Shown here piece after piece: positions 50,579 through 60,224 of a stretch of DNA of 61,040 bases (within the stretch, counting starts at the first letter, position 1; the number at the start of each line of letters is the position of its first letter). The notes under the pieces are model-generated. The model was given only the letters and a program-made list of their open reading frames with translations, made no database searches and had not been told where the DNA came from. A program made the position numbers and the translations under genes. Where the stretch lies: positions 1 through 61,040 of IMG/VR virus record IMGVR_UViG_3300033233_000042; one strand, given 5' to 3'. The DNA comes from a virus.

Positions 50579-51511
50579 TTATGTCGGCTGCTTGAACCCC
50601 CTGAAATTGAGTTCCCTTATAGCTGGATTGTTACTGCTAGTGACATTACTATTGACCTTTACTCTCCAATATTGATAATATCCACTTTTATTTAGATACA
50701 GATTAGTAATTACAGTTGTAAACTCCTGATTAAACGTCGCAACATCAGTAAAGTTACTTCCATCATTAGATACCTGTATAGTTATTGATGTAGGATTATA
50801 CCCATTCCCTGCACTATAAAAACCTACCACCATAACCGTATGAACAAATACAGGACTCACAAACTTATACTGAATCCACTGCGGCGAAGCACCTCCTGCA
50901 ATCCAGTAAGCTCCATAATCCTTATCAAATGCATAAAATGCATCATAGCTAGAACTACTGATACTACTTGCAGACGCCACACCTTCTGGAGCAGTGTTAG
51001 AAGTCATTTTAGGAACTTCCTTCACTGTTGAAGCATTACTGTTAATAAAAATATTCCATGCAGTCGAGTTACCTTTGATAGCATTTAACGCTGTCTGAGA
51101 CTTAATAATAATATCTATCGCTGTGGCTGACCCAGCTATGGCATACATTGCTGTAGAAGAACCGATAACAGTATTCAGAGCAGTAGAGGAATTGATAATA
51201 GCATTCATTGCCGTAGAAGACCCGGCTATAGCACTCATTGCTGCAGGAGACTTGATAACATTATTTAGAGCAGTAGAAGAACCTATTATGGCATTCATCG
51301 ATGTGGAAGAACTGACGATAGAGTTCATAGCTGTCGTATCATACAGAATATCCAAGAAAGCCACATAATAACCAAGATCCTGTAATGCTGACTCGAGACT
51401 ACTCCCATCACCCTGAGAGATCAGATTCAGCAGCTCATTTTTCTTACTCAAGACCATATCAGATAGCGATGCGCCACCTGTTGATATTCCCGATCTCTTT
51501 CTAATTGGCAT
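50579..51511 (-). CDS. Receptor-binding candidate with decapeptide repeats and discoidin-like domain, 310 aa (copy B only)
   Basis: Seen: about nine 10-residue repeats of the form SSTAMNAIIG (about residues 65-160), likely a beta-helix or trimeric shaft. A C-terminal domain (about 170-308) follows with GVASASS, AFDKDYGAYWIA, PQWIQYKF and YWRVKV, the pattern of F5/8 type C (discoidin) carbohydrate-binding domains. It has no S74 chaperone. It replaces the long C terminus of the A fibre, so it probably gives B a different surface target. Confidence 0.8.
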   Translation of the reverse strand: MPIRKRSGISTGGASLSDMVLSKKNELLNLISQGDGSSLESALQDLGYYVAFLDILYDTTAMNSIVSSSTSMNAIIGSSTALNNVIKSPAAMSAIAGSSTAMNAIINSSTALNTVIGSSTAMYAIAGSATAIDIIIKSQTALNAIKGNSTAWNIFINSNASTVKEVPKMTSNTAPEGVASASSISSSSYDAFYAFDKDYGAYWIAGGASPQWIQYKFVSPVFVHTVMVVGFYSAGNGYNPTSITIQVSNDGSNFTDVATFNQEFTTVITNLYLNKSGYYQYWRVKVNSNVTSSNNPAIRELNFRGFKQPT

Positions 51512-51524
51512 ACATCCCTCCTAA

Positions 51525-51794
51525 TTAGACTTCCCTACCATGCACAAACACATTTACAACACCAGTAGTAGATACTCTAATCACATCTCCACCATTCAGA
51601 GTCATCATAAGCGGTAAAAAACTTGTTGACCCGACCCAGTAATTATAGAACGTCGTTCCATCCCCTACCGACACAGTGAAGTTAACAGACGATCCATTGT
51701 CACTAGCAATATCCACATACACATATGCGGTCTTATTTGCTGGGCATGTGTATACGTTTGTTGTCGTATTGTTTACTTGTAATCTTGCAAGCAT
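51525..51794 (-). CDS. Small beta-rich fibre-cassette protein, 89 aa (copy B only)
   Basis: Not recognised. It begins MLARLQVNNTTTNVYTCPAN and is all-beta in composition, ending VNVFVHGREV. It is found only in B, between the fibre stub and the discoidin-like protein. It may be a tail-tip or fibre joint. Confidence 0.7.
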   Translation of the reverse strand: MLARLQVNNTTTNVYTCPANKTAYVYVDIASDNGSSVNFTVSVGDGTTFYNYWVGSTSFLPLMMTLNGGDVIRVSTTGVVNVFVHGREV

Positions 51795-51796
51795 CT

Positions 51797-52387
51797 TTAA
51801 CCTCCATAAAAAAAGCTGTAAAAAATGAGGTCACTGCTATCAAGTCCATCCAATTTATCTGCATCTAACCCGCTACCACTCCCTTGTGGACTGATAGTAT
51901 TTGGAGTCTGAGTCCCAGTATGATTTGCTCTTGCTAAGTAGTAAACTCCATGTTGCCCATCCACCATATCTGCATTCAGATTAGAAACTAGAGTGGTAGA
52001 AGAAACCACGAGAGGAGATGTTCCAGTTGTTACGGAAGAGATAAATGTATTTGCAGTAATATTACCAGAACATACCGTATTCTGATCAGAGCGCAGAAAT
52101 TGAGAAGGTAGAATCCCTCCAACCGCATCCGCATTTGCGGCATTAGCTACTCTAATATCCTTCCAAGAGGAGGATTGAGATATCTTAAGCGTAGTCCCAT
52201 CGAACCAAAATTGGCCATCTTGCGATATCGCAGGAGTCGTCGATCCGACAATCACCATATTAGACACCACATTGCAGATGTAACTAAAGTTGTCGTCCAA
52301 CATATTAACAGGGAAGCACTTAACACCATTAACTACTTGATACTGGTTATTAGCTACAATTTGCTGGAAATTGTATGGAACTTGCAT
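51797..52387 (-). CDS. Fibre attachment protein, 196 aa, lacks S74 end (copy B)
   Basis: Seen: the first 130 residues match the A fibre (MQVPYNFQQI, GQFWFDGTTL, ILPSQFLRSDQNT). It then ends with a Gly/Asp/Leu-rich segment (LDADKLDGLDSSD) in place of the beta repeats and chaperone. It is either a natural docking subunit for the B-only proteins or a shortened fibre. The clean reading frame and neighbouring replacement genes favour the first. Confidence 0.75.
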   Translation of the reverse strand: MQVPYNFQQIVANNQYQVVNGVKCFPVNMLDDNFSYICNVVSNMVIVGSTTPAISQDGQFWFDGTTLKISQSSSWKDIRVANAANADAVGGILPSQFLRSDQNTVCSGNITANTFISSVTTGTSPLVVSSTTLVSNLNADMVDGQHGVYYLARANHTGTQTPNTISPQGSGSGLDADKLDGLDSSDLIFYSFFYGG

Positions 52388-52393
52388 ACTACA

Positions 52394-52693
52394 TTACACC
52401 CCCTCTAAGAAGTCGACTAACCTACCAAAAGGAATGGTAGGCAAGAATGTCGCTTCTTTCTTAATTAAGCTTATCTCTTCCGAGGTCAGCTCAATCACAT
52501 CGTCATCGCTCATAACCTTCTTTAACAACGTCCAGCACTTCATCTTGTGTTCAATATCTTTGGAGTCATCCCTAGCAAGAGATGCTAAGATAGCGTTCCG
52601 ATAAGTAATTTCAGTATTGTCGCCAGCAAAGACCATTGGTTCACCATTCAATCCCAACATGACCTTATCTAAATCTTCCTTTTTGAACTTCAT
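52394..52693 (-). CDS. Unknown protein between endolysin and fibre, 99 aa (copy B)
   Basis: Homologue of 10,852-11,151 with few changes, although the next fibre gene differs. It therefore probably interacts with the conserved fibre N terminus or with something else. Confidence 0.7.
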   Translation of the reverse strand: MKFKKEDLDKVMLGLNGEPMVFAGDNTEITYRNAILASLARDDSKDIEHKMKCWTLLKKVMSDDDVIELTSEEISLIKKEATFLPTIPFGRLVDFLEGV

Positions 52694-52694
52694 C

Positions 52695-53114
52695 TTATCC
52701 CTCCTCTGTTAGAAACACATGGTTACCAATCTCTGCTACTACCTTTAACTTGTTTGCCCAGGAAGGACGCCTGTCAGAATAATACAAATTTCTAGTCAAA
52801 TAGTATCTAGCGTCCCCCACTTCATCCAAAAGAACCCTGCCATTCAGAACATTATCCGCTATCCTGTAAAAGATGGAAGGAATATCACTCTCACCTTTCA
52901 ACGCAGCTTGCAGAATAGGGTAATTAGGATCATTCTTGTTCCAGCAAGAGAACTGATATGGTCGCAGGCACTCAGTAGCAGGATAAGTATTATTAGCTAG
53001 AGCACGGTTACGAATAACCTGCGCCACAGCAATCTGACCCTCATGAGGCTCGCCTCTAGCTTCTCCAAATACCGTCAATCCTGTAACTTTGATATCAATT
53101 GGCCTTATCACCAT
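52695..53114 (-). CDS. Cell wall hydrolase, SleB-like endolysin, 139 aa (copy B)
   Basis: Homologue of 11,153-11,572. The FGEARGEPHEGQ motif and catalytic-type Glu are unchanged, and changes lie mostly in the C-terminal third. Peptidoglycan hydrolase acting at lysis. Confidence 0.88.
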   Translation of the reverse strand: MVIRPIDIKVTGLTVFGEARGEPHEGQIAVAQVIRNRALANNTYPATECLRPYQFSCWNKNDPNYPILQAALKGESDIPSIFYRIADNVLNGRVLLDEVGDARYYLTRNLYYSDRRPSWANKLKVVAEIGNHVFLTEEG

Positions 53115-53394
53115 AAGCCTTCACCTTCTGTAATGCCATTTCTACTGCCAGATTCAAAACAGAAAGCCCAACATCTATCCCGATATTCTTAGCAGCATCC
53201 CCGAGCTGCTTAACAGCTTCTGTTCTCTTTTGCTCAGAGGTAAGAGTATTATTCTGCATGAGCTTTGTAACAATATCTACCGCCACAGGAAGAAGCTTTT
53301 CTAGATACTCCACAATACCCCGCTCGAACAACGAGAGGATGAACCTCTCTAGCCAACTTAGCTTAGATAAAATCAACTGCTTAATGTTATTCAT
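53095..53394 (-). CDS. Holin-associated helical protein (LLH-like), 99 aa (copy B)
   Basis: Homologue of 11,553-11,852, nearly identical. Placed between holin candidate and endolysin. Tentative assignment by context. Confidence 0.5.
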   Translation of the reverse strand: MNNIKQLILSKLSWLERFILSLFERGIVEYLEKLLPVAVDIVTKLMQNNTLTSEQKRTEAVKQLGDAAKNIGIDVGLSVLNLAVEMALQKVKAYGDKAN

Positions 53395-53632
53395 TCTGCT
53401 TTCCTCCTATCGGTCTCTTGGTTGTTAATCTCAATGCCAGATTGACCATAGCAAACAACCCAAGCCCTATTGCCTGTATGTCTTGCTGTGATGTTACACC
53501 TCCTGCCTTGTAGTCCACAATCGCAGCAATAAGAGCAGCTATGTTGAACCATACGGTCTTGCTATAATACCAATTCTTATTGTTACCAATCTCATGCCCA
53601 ATGTCAAATATTTCCTTAATTATTCGCCACAT
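53387..53632 (-). CDS. Holin candidate, 81 aa (copy B)
   Basis: Homologue of 11,845-12,090 with both hydrophobic segments kept. ATG 53632 selected after AGGAG as in A. Confidence 0.65.
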   Translation of the reverse strand: MWRIIKEIFDIGHEIGNNKNWYYSKTVWFNIAALIAAIVDYKAGGVTSQQDIQAIGLGLFAMVNLALRLTTKRPIGGKQNE

Positions 53633-55346
53633 GTTCCGCAAGCTCCTTTACTGCTTTAAACAACAATGCCAACATATCCAAAATGTTTATCGAGCATTTA
53701 CCATCTTCCTCGTTTACCGTTACACCCATCGGGAACACATCTTTCACATAGTTAGCTATAAACCCGACATGCTCCCTCTGGTCTACCTTGAACAGATATT
53801 TATAGACATCTATGCTCTTCATTAAGTTGAGTGCGGAATCAGAAAATAGCTCGATATTCTCTTTCGTAGACAGATCGGATCCCTGATAAACAGTTCCTGC
53901 CACACTAAGATTATCATAAAGCAATACCGTCCTAGTAGTGCTACCTGATCCGAATATAAAGAAGTTCCCATTAGAGCCGAGTCCTATCGTGCTATCATAA
54001 TCTGGATTTCCCCACGAGATCTTATTGCCATTCCCGCTTGTCGGCATAAGAATACAAGCGGAACCGGTGAAATTGTTATAACCGTTACGGAAGTTCAACC
54101 CGTAAGTATCTGAAGATGTAGTCTGAATATCTATATGTCGGAATGTCGGAGTAGAAGATAAGGAAACATTCCCGGATATTGTTCCATTCACAGTAAGATT
54201 ACCACTTATGGTTACATTAGATCCTACCGTCATCTGCCCGCCGGCACTGATATTCCCTGCTACACTAAGGTCATCATAGATTAACACTAACCTATTAGGA
54301 CTTGTTCCTGATCCGAATATAAAAAACTGTCCACTGTTATTAAGTCCTATCGTGCTATCAGAATCTGGATTTCCCCATGAGATCTTATTACCTGCCCCAC
54401 TTGTCGGCATAAGGACACATGCAGAACCGGTAAAATTATTATAACCACCCCGGAAATTCAACCCATAGGTATCTGAGTATGTGGTTTTAATGTCTACATG
54501 TTGGAACGTAGGAGTAAGGGTTCCACCACCACCACTACTACTACCACCACTACTACTTATCGTTCCATTTACAGTTAAATTACCACCTATAATTACATTA
54601 TCATAAATATATACTGTCCTGTTAGGACTGACACCTGACCCGATTATAAAAAATATACCACCACTACTAAGTCCTATCCTACTACCGCCCGCTGGATCAG
54701 TATCCCATAAGATTTGATTACCATTTCCACTTGTCGGCATAAGGATACATGCAGAGTTGGTAAAATTATTAACTCCACCGCGGAAATTCAATCCATAAGT
54801 GTCAGAGGATGTAGTCTTAATATCTATACGTTGGAACGTAGGAGTGGGTGTAGGAGATACAGTCCCGGTTATTGTTCCATTCACAACAAGGTTGCCATCA
54901 ACATAAACATCATCACTTAAGATCATCGATCTCCTGCCACTGCTGTTATAACGACCAATAATTCTGAAATTACCGCTAGTATCTACACCTATCTTAGACT
55001 CTCCGACTCCCCAACCCCCAGACGTAGGTTGCCATTGAATGGCAGAGCCCGGAACACCGGTCGGCATCTTAATAGCAGCCTGATTAAATCCTTGCGGGTT
55101 TGAGGATATATCTACAGCAAAATCAACCTTGTTAAGATTAGATATCGTGACAGAGTTTACAACAACATTCCCAGATATTGACCCACCACCGGAAATATAG
55201 TCAGATTTTATCTTACCAGACAGCGGAGTCCCATTTTCAAACACATCCGATAATGCCTGAAAGTTTTCATTCGCTTTCTGCAGGTCATCTCTAACCTGAG
55301 TCGGACTTGTTCCATCATAATTGAACGGAGTGCTATACCAGCCCAT
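53616..55346 (-). CDS. Multi-module tail fibre with S74 chaperone end, 576 aa (copy B)
   Basis: Homologue of 12,074-14,683. The N-terminal docking part and first module are close to A, then three modules of another type follow (TYGLNFRGG...ACILMPTSGNG...FFI.GSG), with a Ser/Gly-rich linker between modules 2 and 3. The C-terminal S74 domain (about 485-576) matches A. It has four modules against seven in A: the middle has been replaced while both ends are kept. Confidence 0.85.
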   Translation of the reverse strand: MGWYSTPFNYDGTSPTQVRDDLQKANENFQALSDVFENGTPLSGKIKSDYISGGGSISGNVVVNSVTISNLNKVDFAVDISSNPQGFNQAAIKMPTGVPGSAIQWQPTSGGWGVGESKIGVDTSGNFRIIGRYNSSGRRSMILSDDVYVDGNLVVNGTITGTVSPTPTPTFQRIDIKTTSSDTYGLNFRGGVNNFTNSACILMPTSGNGNQILWDTDPAGGSRIGLSSGGIFFIIGSGVSPNRTVYIYDNVIIGGNLTVNGTISSSGGSSSGGGGTLTPTFQHVDIKTTYSDTYGLNFRGGYNNFTGSACVLMPTSGAGNKISWGNPDSDSTIGLNNSGQFFIFGSGTSPNRLVLIYDDLSVAGNISAGGQMTVGSNVTISGNLTVNGTISGNVSLSSTPTFRHIDIQTTSSDTYGLNFRNGYNNFTGSACILMPTSGNGNKISWGNPDYDSTIGLGSNGNFFIFGSGSTTRTVLLYDNLSVAGTVYQGSDLSTKENIELFSDSALNLMKSIDVYKYLFKVDQREHVGFIANYVKDVFPMGVTVNEEDGKCSINILDMLALLFKAVKELAEHVANN

Positions 55347-55358
55347 ATATTACACCTC

Positions 55359-55724
55359 CTAACCAGATTTCTTTACTTTGAGAGCAAGACCGCCTTTATT
55401 GATGGAGAATGTTATCCCGTTGATTATAGAGATGGGAGAGTCTAGGACAAATGTATAGACAATAGTCCCGTTAGAGTTAATAAAGTAGATTTCATTCACA
55501 TAACCCCAATTTCCTGTTGCAGTAGGAAACGTAATCGCAGAAGAATTAGTATAGTAATAATACGTGCCGTCGTCATGATCATACGAGAACAAACCAGACC
55601 CGACACTCACACGTGAGTATCCACCACCGCTAATTTCAGTTCCATTATATCCCAGACCGACCGATGCAACATTGTTCAAGTCATTTATAATTGCGTCAGA
55701 TGCTGTTCTTGTAATGACTAACAT
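55359..55724 (-). CDS. Unknown appendage protein, 121 aa (copy B)
   Basis: Homologue of 14,696-15,061, moderately diverged with the same length and Tyr/Ser-rich strand. Function unknown. Confidence 0.7.
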   Translation of the reverse strand: MLVITRTASDAIINDLNNVASVGLGYNGTEISGGGYSRVSVGSGLFSYDHDDGTYYYYTNSSAITFPTATGNWGYVNEIYFINSNGTIVYTFVLDSPISIINGITFSINKGGLALKVKKSG

Positions 55725-56920
55725 AGTGTTACCTCCTCTAGGACATATAGTTCGTCATTGTAAACAAAACCATAAGTATTCTGGCTATTATCAGACAACA
55801 TAAATGTCTGTTTCGGCGCAATAACGTCACCGGATACAGCCACGTCACCCTCGCCAGAATACCTAATATCGACATTAGCAAGCTCCGTCTGTAAACTTAA
55901 CAACCCTACAGAAGAACAAATAACATGAGTAATCAGGAAAGTAAAGAGGTCATTACCAGAACACAGACCAAAGACATTCTGACCACTACTATCACAGAAT
56001 AAACAACTATATTCTGGGAAGTTATACAGATATACACCAGACAAACTAACTTCTAATGAGGTAGAGTAACCGAGATCCACCATATTAGCAAAGAAACCGT
56101 CGACATCTACAGTAGCAACACTAGAGAAAGACAAGCTCCTACCTGTAACAATCTCTGTGAGATCGATAACACCACTTACACTAACGCTTGTATCTAGTAC
56201 CACAGCTTCACACACCACATCGTTTAGACTAAACGCAAAAGTATTCTGGTTGCTGTCACAAAACAGATAAGTATAATTAACAGGGATAAATATAGCATGC
56301 TCTGTGCTTATAGTGACACAACCAGGGATTGACGAACTTCCCACATGCCCACCAATAAAATAACCATAGATCGGAACAAGATAACCAGAAGAGTATCTGA
56401 ATGTAACACCAACAAATCTGGAACTTATGGACATATCACCGGACGATGTGCAGAAAATAGACAACATCGCCTTTTGATCACCCGAAATAGACAGCTCAGA
56501 TACAATATCACGAGAGAACGTCCCTATAACACTGGATACATAATCAATAATGCCCTCTTGCCCAGAGGAAGAAAGCACAGCAGAAGGAGAAACATAACCG
56601 GTAGGAGGAACAACACTTGCAGATAAACCACCATCAACAACAACATCACAACTCGAGGCAAAAGAGAGATCCATACTATCTACACTACCAGACAATACAA
56701 AAACATTCTTCTTAGACACATTGTTCGGATCCGGCAACCACAAGAGCAAATACCAAAGAAAAGGATATCTCACATCAAACCCAATCGCAACAGATACCCC
56801 AATCCACCAGGTGGTATACTGCTTCCAAGTAGGACGATCTGTCCACTTGCCTCTTCTAATTGTATACGCTAGGGGGGATTCAATACCCTCGAAATTTTTA
56901 GGTTGCCATTCGTTTATCAC
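55718..56920 (-). CDS. Appendage protein with repeated FCDS motif, 400 aa, GTG start (copy B)
   Basis: The N-terminal 80 residues match the A protein (15,063-15,665) including KWTDRPTWKQYTTWW. The remainder is about 200 residues longer, Ser/Val-rich beta structure with repeats LFCDSNQNTFAF, LFCDSSGQNVFGLCSG and DNSQNTYGF. The longer form may reach further from the tail or present another binding face. Confidence 0.65.
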   Translation of the reverse strand: MINEWQPKNFEGIESPLAYTIRRGKWTDRPTWKQYTTWWIGVSVAIGFDVRYPFLWYLLLWLPDPNNVSKKNVFVLSGSVDSMDLSFASSCDVVVDGGLSASVVPPTGYVSPSAVLSSSGQEGIIDYVSSVIGTFSRDIVSELSISGDQKAMLSIFCTSSGDMSISSRFVGVTFRYSSGYLVPIYGYFIGGHVGSSSIPGCVTISTEHAIFIPVNYTYLFCDSNQNTFAFSLNDVVCEAVVLDTSVSVSGVIDLTEIVTGRSLSFSSVATVDVDGFFANMVDLGYSTSLEVSLSGVYLYNFPEYSCLFCDSSGQNVFGLCSGNDLFTFLITHVICSSVGLLSLQTELANVDIRYSGEGDVAVSGDVIAPKQTFMLSDNSQNTYGFVYNDELYVLEEVTLC

Positions 56921-57738
56921 ATCCCTAGCCTCCGCTTGATTTCATCTATCTCTGCTAAGATGTCCCTGCCAGATACGAACAATCGGTCATACACATCCAC
57001 TCTTCTATAGCTAGACCCAGCATAAGGCCTACCTACAATAGCAAATTGACCAGGGAAAGAAGGCTTAGTAGAATTCGTTAGAACACCCACAAAAGAATCA
57101 TACCCCCAATTGCCACTATCCGGAACCCAATGGATAAGAGAAGAGTAATACTGCCCACTACCAGGGAGGACAATCGCCCCCTTAGAACAACCTGCGCCAT
57201 TCCCAGCGTTGAACCAGGACATATCTATACACGCTTCCACATTAGAGCGAATGAGCTTCTGAGAAAAGTAAATACCTGTCATGTAAAAATCCGAAAGGTC
57301 TATCCCGTCCTGCCAGTAGCCCATAATATGTATAGCGCAAGAGCAGGGTTTGGCCACCTCGTTTGTAGCAGTGCAGATGTGTAAACCGCAGATAAACGGA
57401 TCCGGAATTTCTGTCCTAGCAGGTTTTACACCAACTCTTGTTGTATTGGCGTCCAGCTCTAGGGCTATACATACCTTCCCACCAGCATCGGATGTGACCA
57501 CAAAATTCGCACCCCAAATATACTGCCTGCCATTGTGATCGTCTATGTCTGAAAAAATGTTTACAATGTTGTTCTTGGCTGGATTAGGAATGTTCGGATT
57601 GTCAGATGTGCGAACAAATACACCTACTGCCTGCCCTACGTCTATAGTGTTAATGTTGCTATAGACTACAACAGGATTCCCACTCAAAGAAGCACCTCCA
57701 TTATTTCCCTTTCTCCTGCTCTTTGGCTTCCTGAACAA
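56917..57738 (-). CDS. Fibre-module protein following the portal, 273 aa, TTG start (copy B)
   Basis: Homologue of 15,662-16,483 with the same TTG start and ribosome site. The final fibre-type module differs locally (SGQYYSSLIHWVPDSGNWGY) while flanks are conserved, again showing variation focused in this module. Confidence 0.7.
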   Translation of the reverse strand: MFRKPKSRRKGNNGGASLSGNPVVVYSNINTIDVGQAVGVFVRTSDNPNIPNPAKNNIVNIFSDIDDHNGRQYIWGANFVVTSDAGGKVCIALELDANTTRVGVKPARTEIPDPFICGLHICTATNEVAKPCSCAIHIMGYWQDGIDLSDFYMTGIYFSQKLIRSNVEACIDMSWFNAGNGAGCSKGAIVLPGSGQYYSSLIHWVPDSGNWGYDSFVGVLTNSTKPSFPGQFAIVGRPYAGSSYRRVDVYDRLFVSGRDILAEIDEIKRRLGM

Positions 57739-59176
57739 GTGCCGCCTCCCTCGCTCTCTGTATCATAACTTTTATCCTATCCTTATGCGGAATAGGTAGT
57801 AGCTCTATCGCTACCTCGGGCGGTATAAGACCACGTGCGTTCAGTTCTAGGACAAGCGTAGTAAAATTCTGCAAGAGAACAGGAGATGTGGTGTGGGCAT
57901 ATACCTCTACCCTGAGGGGCGTCTTTGCCAGAAGAGGAAACTTGTCTGTGCACAGGACTTTATACATGGCATACAGGGTCATTACACGTTCGATGAATTG
58001 CTCAAATTTGAGGGCACGGACAATCACTTCCGAAGATGCAAACTGAGATGCTAAGAGAGCATGTGTGTATGACCTTACATTCTTGGCGCTGTGACCAAGC
58101 ATGACTTCCGATATGCCGACTGTATCCAGGATGTTTCTCTCATACCGGTCAGACAAGGTAGAAAGAACACCTGGATCTATCTTGGGAACAACTTCTTCTA
58201 CAGCCATGTCCGGACTATCTACGAGAACTACACCAGAAGGCTTCCTTAGCTCGTTAACTACATCCTCTCTAGTTAAAAGACCCTGGAAGGACTTCAGGAT
58301 GACCGGAGGATAGGCTAATCTCTCCACCAAGGAAGGAAGCTGTTCTTCTATGTCGTTTATCCCTTCCTGTGCCGGTATGCACTGCTCGCCGTTTACAAAG
58401 CCATAGATATTGCCAGGAAGGTAAGATGGGACGTAGAAGGCGAAAGGATGATCAGATACGAATGGGGATTTGAAGTGGTCACGAATGGTATAATCTAAAC
58501 CCAGTGTGGCCACATAGCACGAACCCTCTCCTGGGTCTTTATACCAGACTTCGTAGACTTCGTAATACTCGTTCGGGTTTAAATCTGTGATGCGTGTGAG
58601 TTCGTCTGTAGAGCCTACTACATCGAAGAATCTGCTAAAGGGAGAAACTGTTCTGTCTGGAATAGATACCTTGCCGAACCGCTTTTCATACTCGTCTCTA
58701 CCCATACGGAGCACATAAACAAGAATCTGTGAGTCGTCGTCCATCTCTAGGTCGGGATAATAGAAAAGAATATCGAAAGGAAAGACTGGACGGAATTTGA
58801 CACCGTCTTTTCTAGGTTCTACACGGAGACCAATAAAACCCCAGAGCTCGCCTAGTTTGGCTAAATCATACAGAATGACATCTACACCCTCTCTGTAAAA
58901 ACCATCCTGCACCTCCTTTAGCAGAGCATCCGATACGTCTGGTTGGAGCTCAAAAATGACATTGTCAGAACGATAGATCAGAGAGGAAATTAAGTTGATA
59001 TATCTGCGAAGAACATTCTTGGAAGTTCGGATGTCTATGAATGACTCTAGGACACGTAGGTATCTATCCACTAAAGCAGGACGTCTGGATATGCAAGTGG
59101 ATACGATCTCCCGAAGCTCTTCCTCAGATTTGCGCCTGTCCTGCTTAATAAATTTCTCAGATTCCACTACCTTCAT
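57701..59176 (-). CDS. Portal protein, 491 aa (copy B)
   Basis: Homologue of 16,446-17,921; only about ten replacements are visible over 491 residues. Forms the DNA gate for packaging with the terminase at 34,341-36,116. Confidence 0.8.
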   Translation of the reverse strand: MKVVESEKFIKQDRRKSEEELREIVSTCISRRPALVDRYLRVLESFIDIRTSKNVLRRYINLISSLIYRSDNVIFELQPDVSDALLKEVQDGFYREGVDVILYDLAKLGELWGFIGLRVEPRKDGVKFRPVFPFDILFYYPDLEMDDDSQILVYVLRMGRDEYEKRFGKVSIPDRTVSPFSRFFDVVGSTDELTRITDLNPNEYYEVYEVWYKDPGEGSCYVATLGLDYTIRDHFKSPFVSDHPFAFYVPSYLPGNIYGFVNGEQCIPAQEGINDIEEQLPSLVERLAYPPVILKSFQGLLTREDVVNELRKPSGVVLVDSPDMAVEEVVPKIDPGVLSTLSDRYERNILDTVGISEVMLGHSAKNVRSYTHALLASQFASSEVIVRALKFEQFIERVMTLYAMYKVLCTDKFPLLAKTPLRVEVYAHTTSPVLLQNFTTLVLELNARGLIPPEVAIELLPIPHKDRIKVMIQRAREAALVQEAKEQEKGK

Positions 59177-59430
59177 AGCTCGCCTTTCTTAACACCAGAT
59201 TTGCCGTAGGCTTCATACCTAACCGGGTTGGACTTAAACACATCCGCTATGCCAGAAAAATCTTCCACATGCGCCTCTCTACTAAGAAGAGAACGAGCTT
59301 CGGACATGTCTATGTAACCAGGAGAAGAGAGTAACCGCTGGTTTTGTTTAGCCTGATACCGACCCTCCTCGCACTGCTCCAACAACCTTTCCTGTAACTG
59401 AGAACGCTTGCCTTTTACGATAATATACAT
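59173..59430 (-). CDS. First late gene, unknown 85-aa protein (copy B)
   Basis: Homologue of 17,918-18,175 with the same ATG choice (AGGAGG five bases upstream). A handful of replacements. Function unknown. Confidence 0.75.
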   Translation of the reverse strand: MYIIVKGKRSQLQERLLEQCEEGRYQAKQNQRLLSSPGYIDMSEARSLLSREAHVEDFSGIADVFKSNPVRYEAYGKSGVKKGEL

Positions 59431-59497
59431 GGCCACCTCCTAGAGTAATCCAAGATAACAATAACAAAAAGAAAGAAAAAAGCAAGAGAAAAATAAA

Positions 59498-59530
59498 TGC
59501 CCGATAGGCAAGAACTTAACCTACCGGGCA
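59498..59530 (-). terminator. Intrinsic terminator/attenuator in the late leader (copy B only)
   Basis: On the minus strand TGCCCGGTAGG pairs with CCTATCGGGCA (one mismatch, 11-base loop), followed by TTTATTTTTCTC. It lies between the late promoter and the first late gene, so most transcripts would stop unless antitermination occurs. NC1 lacks this segment. Confidence 0.6.
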
Positions 59531-59563
59531 AAACTGCTTGATCCTGAACCTCTCCCCAGAGAT

Positions 59564-59591
59564 ATAATAGACAAAGACCAGGAGATGTCAA
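59564..59591 (-). promoter_or_regulatory. Late promoter candidate (copy B only)
   Basis: Minus strand TTGACA (59,591-59,586), 16-bp spacer, TATTAT (59,569-59,564). It points at the late operon, about 135 bases before the first gene. The segment is missing in NC1. Confidence 0.65.
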
Positions 59592-59675
59592 TGGAATTTT
59601 ATCGGTGGGGGGAGGGATGACACGGCGCCCAGCAATAGCATCCGATCCGTCCCATTGGCGTAGTGCGCACTATCT

Positions 59676-59739
59676 GAATGACCGTTCAGTCACGCAAGGA
59701 ATGACCGACTAGTCACTACGTGAATGACCATTCAGTCAC
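59676..59739. repeat. Three iterons at 23-bp spacing (NC2)
   Basis: Copies start at 59,676, 59,699 and 59,722 with the NC1 form GAATGACcnttcAGTCAC. The fourth NC1 copy is missing here; sequence after the third copy departs from NC1. Confidence 0.8.
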
Positions 59740-59806
59740 CCAAGAGCAAGGAAGCAATGGTTCCCATAGAAACTTAACTGGCGCCAAGTAAGGCTTGCGT
59801 AAGCTT

Positions 59807-59825
59807 AGGAATGATTATCGTTATC
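59807..59825. promoter_or_regulatory. Palindromic box, weaker Fur-like match (NC2)
   Basis: AGGAATGATTATCGTTATC corresponds to the NC1 box at 18,459 with one change that weakens the palindrome. Role unproven. Confidence 0.3.
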
Positions 59826-60224
59826 GATATAGCAAGCCAAACATAAGTAAAGCAAAGACTTGCCAATGATTAGCAATTGCAAAGAACAAGCTCGTTGAAT
59901 AATCAGCAAGGAAGCAATCGATAATCGTTCTTGTTCGCAAAGAGAAAGCAACCGTTCGATTAATTCTAAGGCTAACAGAAAACTAAGAAGAAGCTAGCCG
60001 AAGTTAGCTAAGCCTAACCGAATAGCTAAGCACAAACAAAGCAAGGAAAGATAAAACGACTAAGAGAAGAAAAACTAAGCTAAGCAAGGCAACCGAACAA
60101 CCTTTAGGCTAACCACTAGGAAGAACAAACAATCGTTAGCCACTAACGCTTAGGCCTAGGTTGCTAAGCTTGCTAGGGAAGAAACTATGAAGCTATGGCC
60201 GGCTATGATTGACTATGATGAGCC

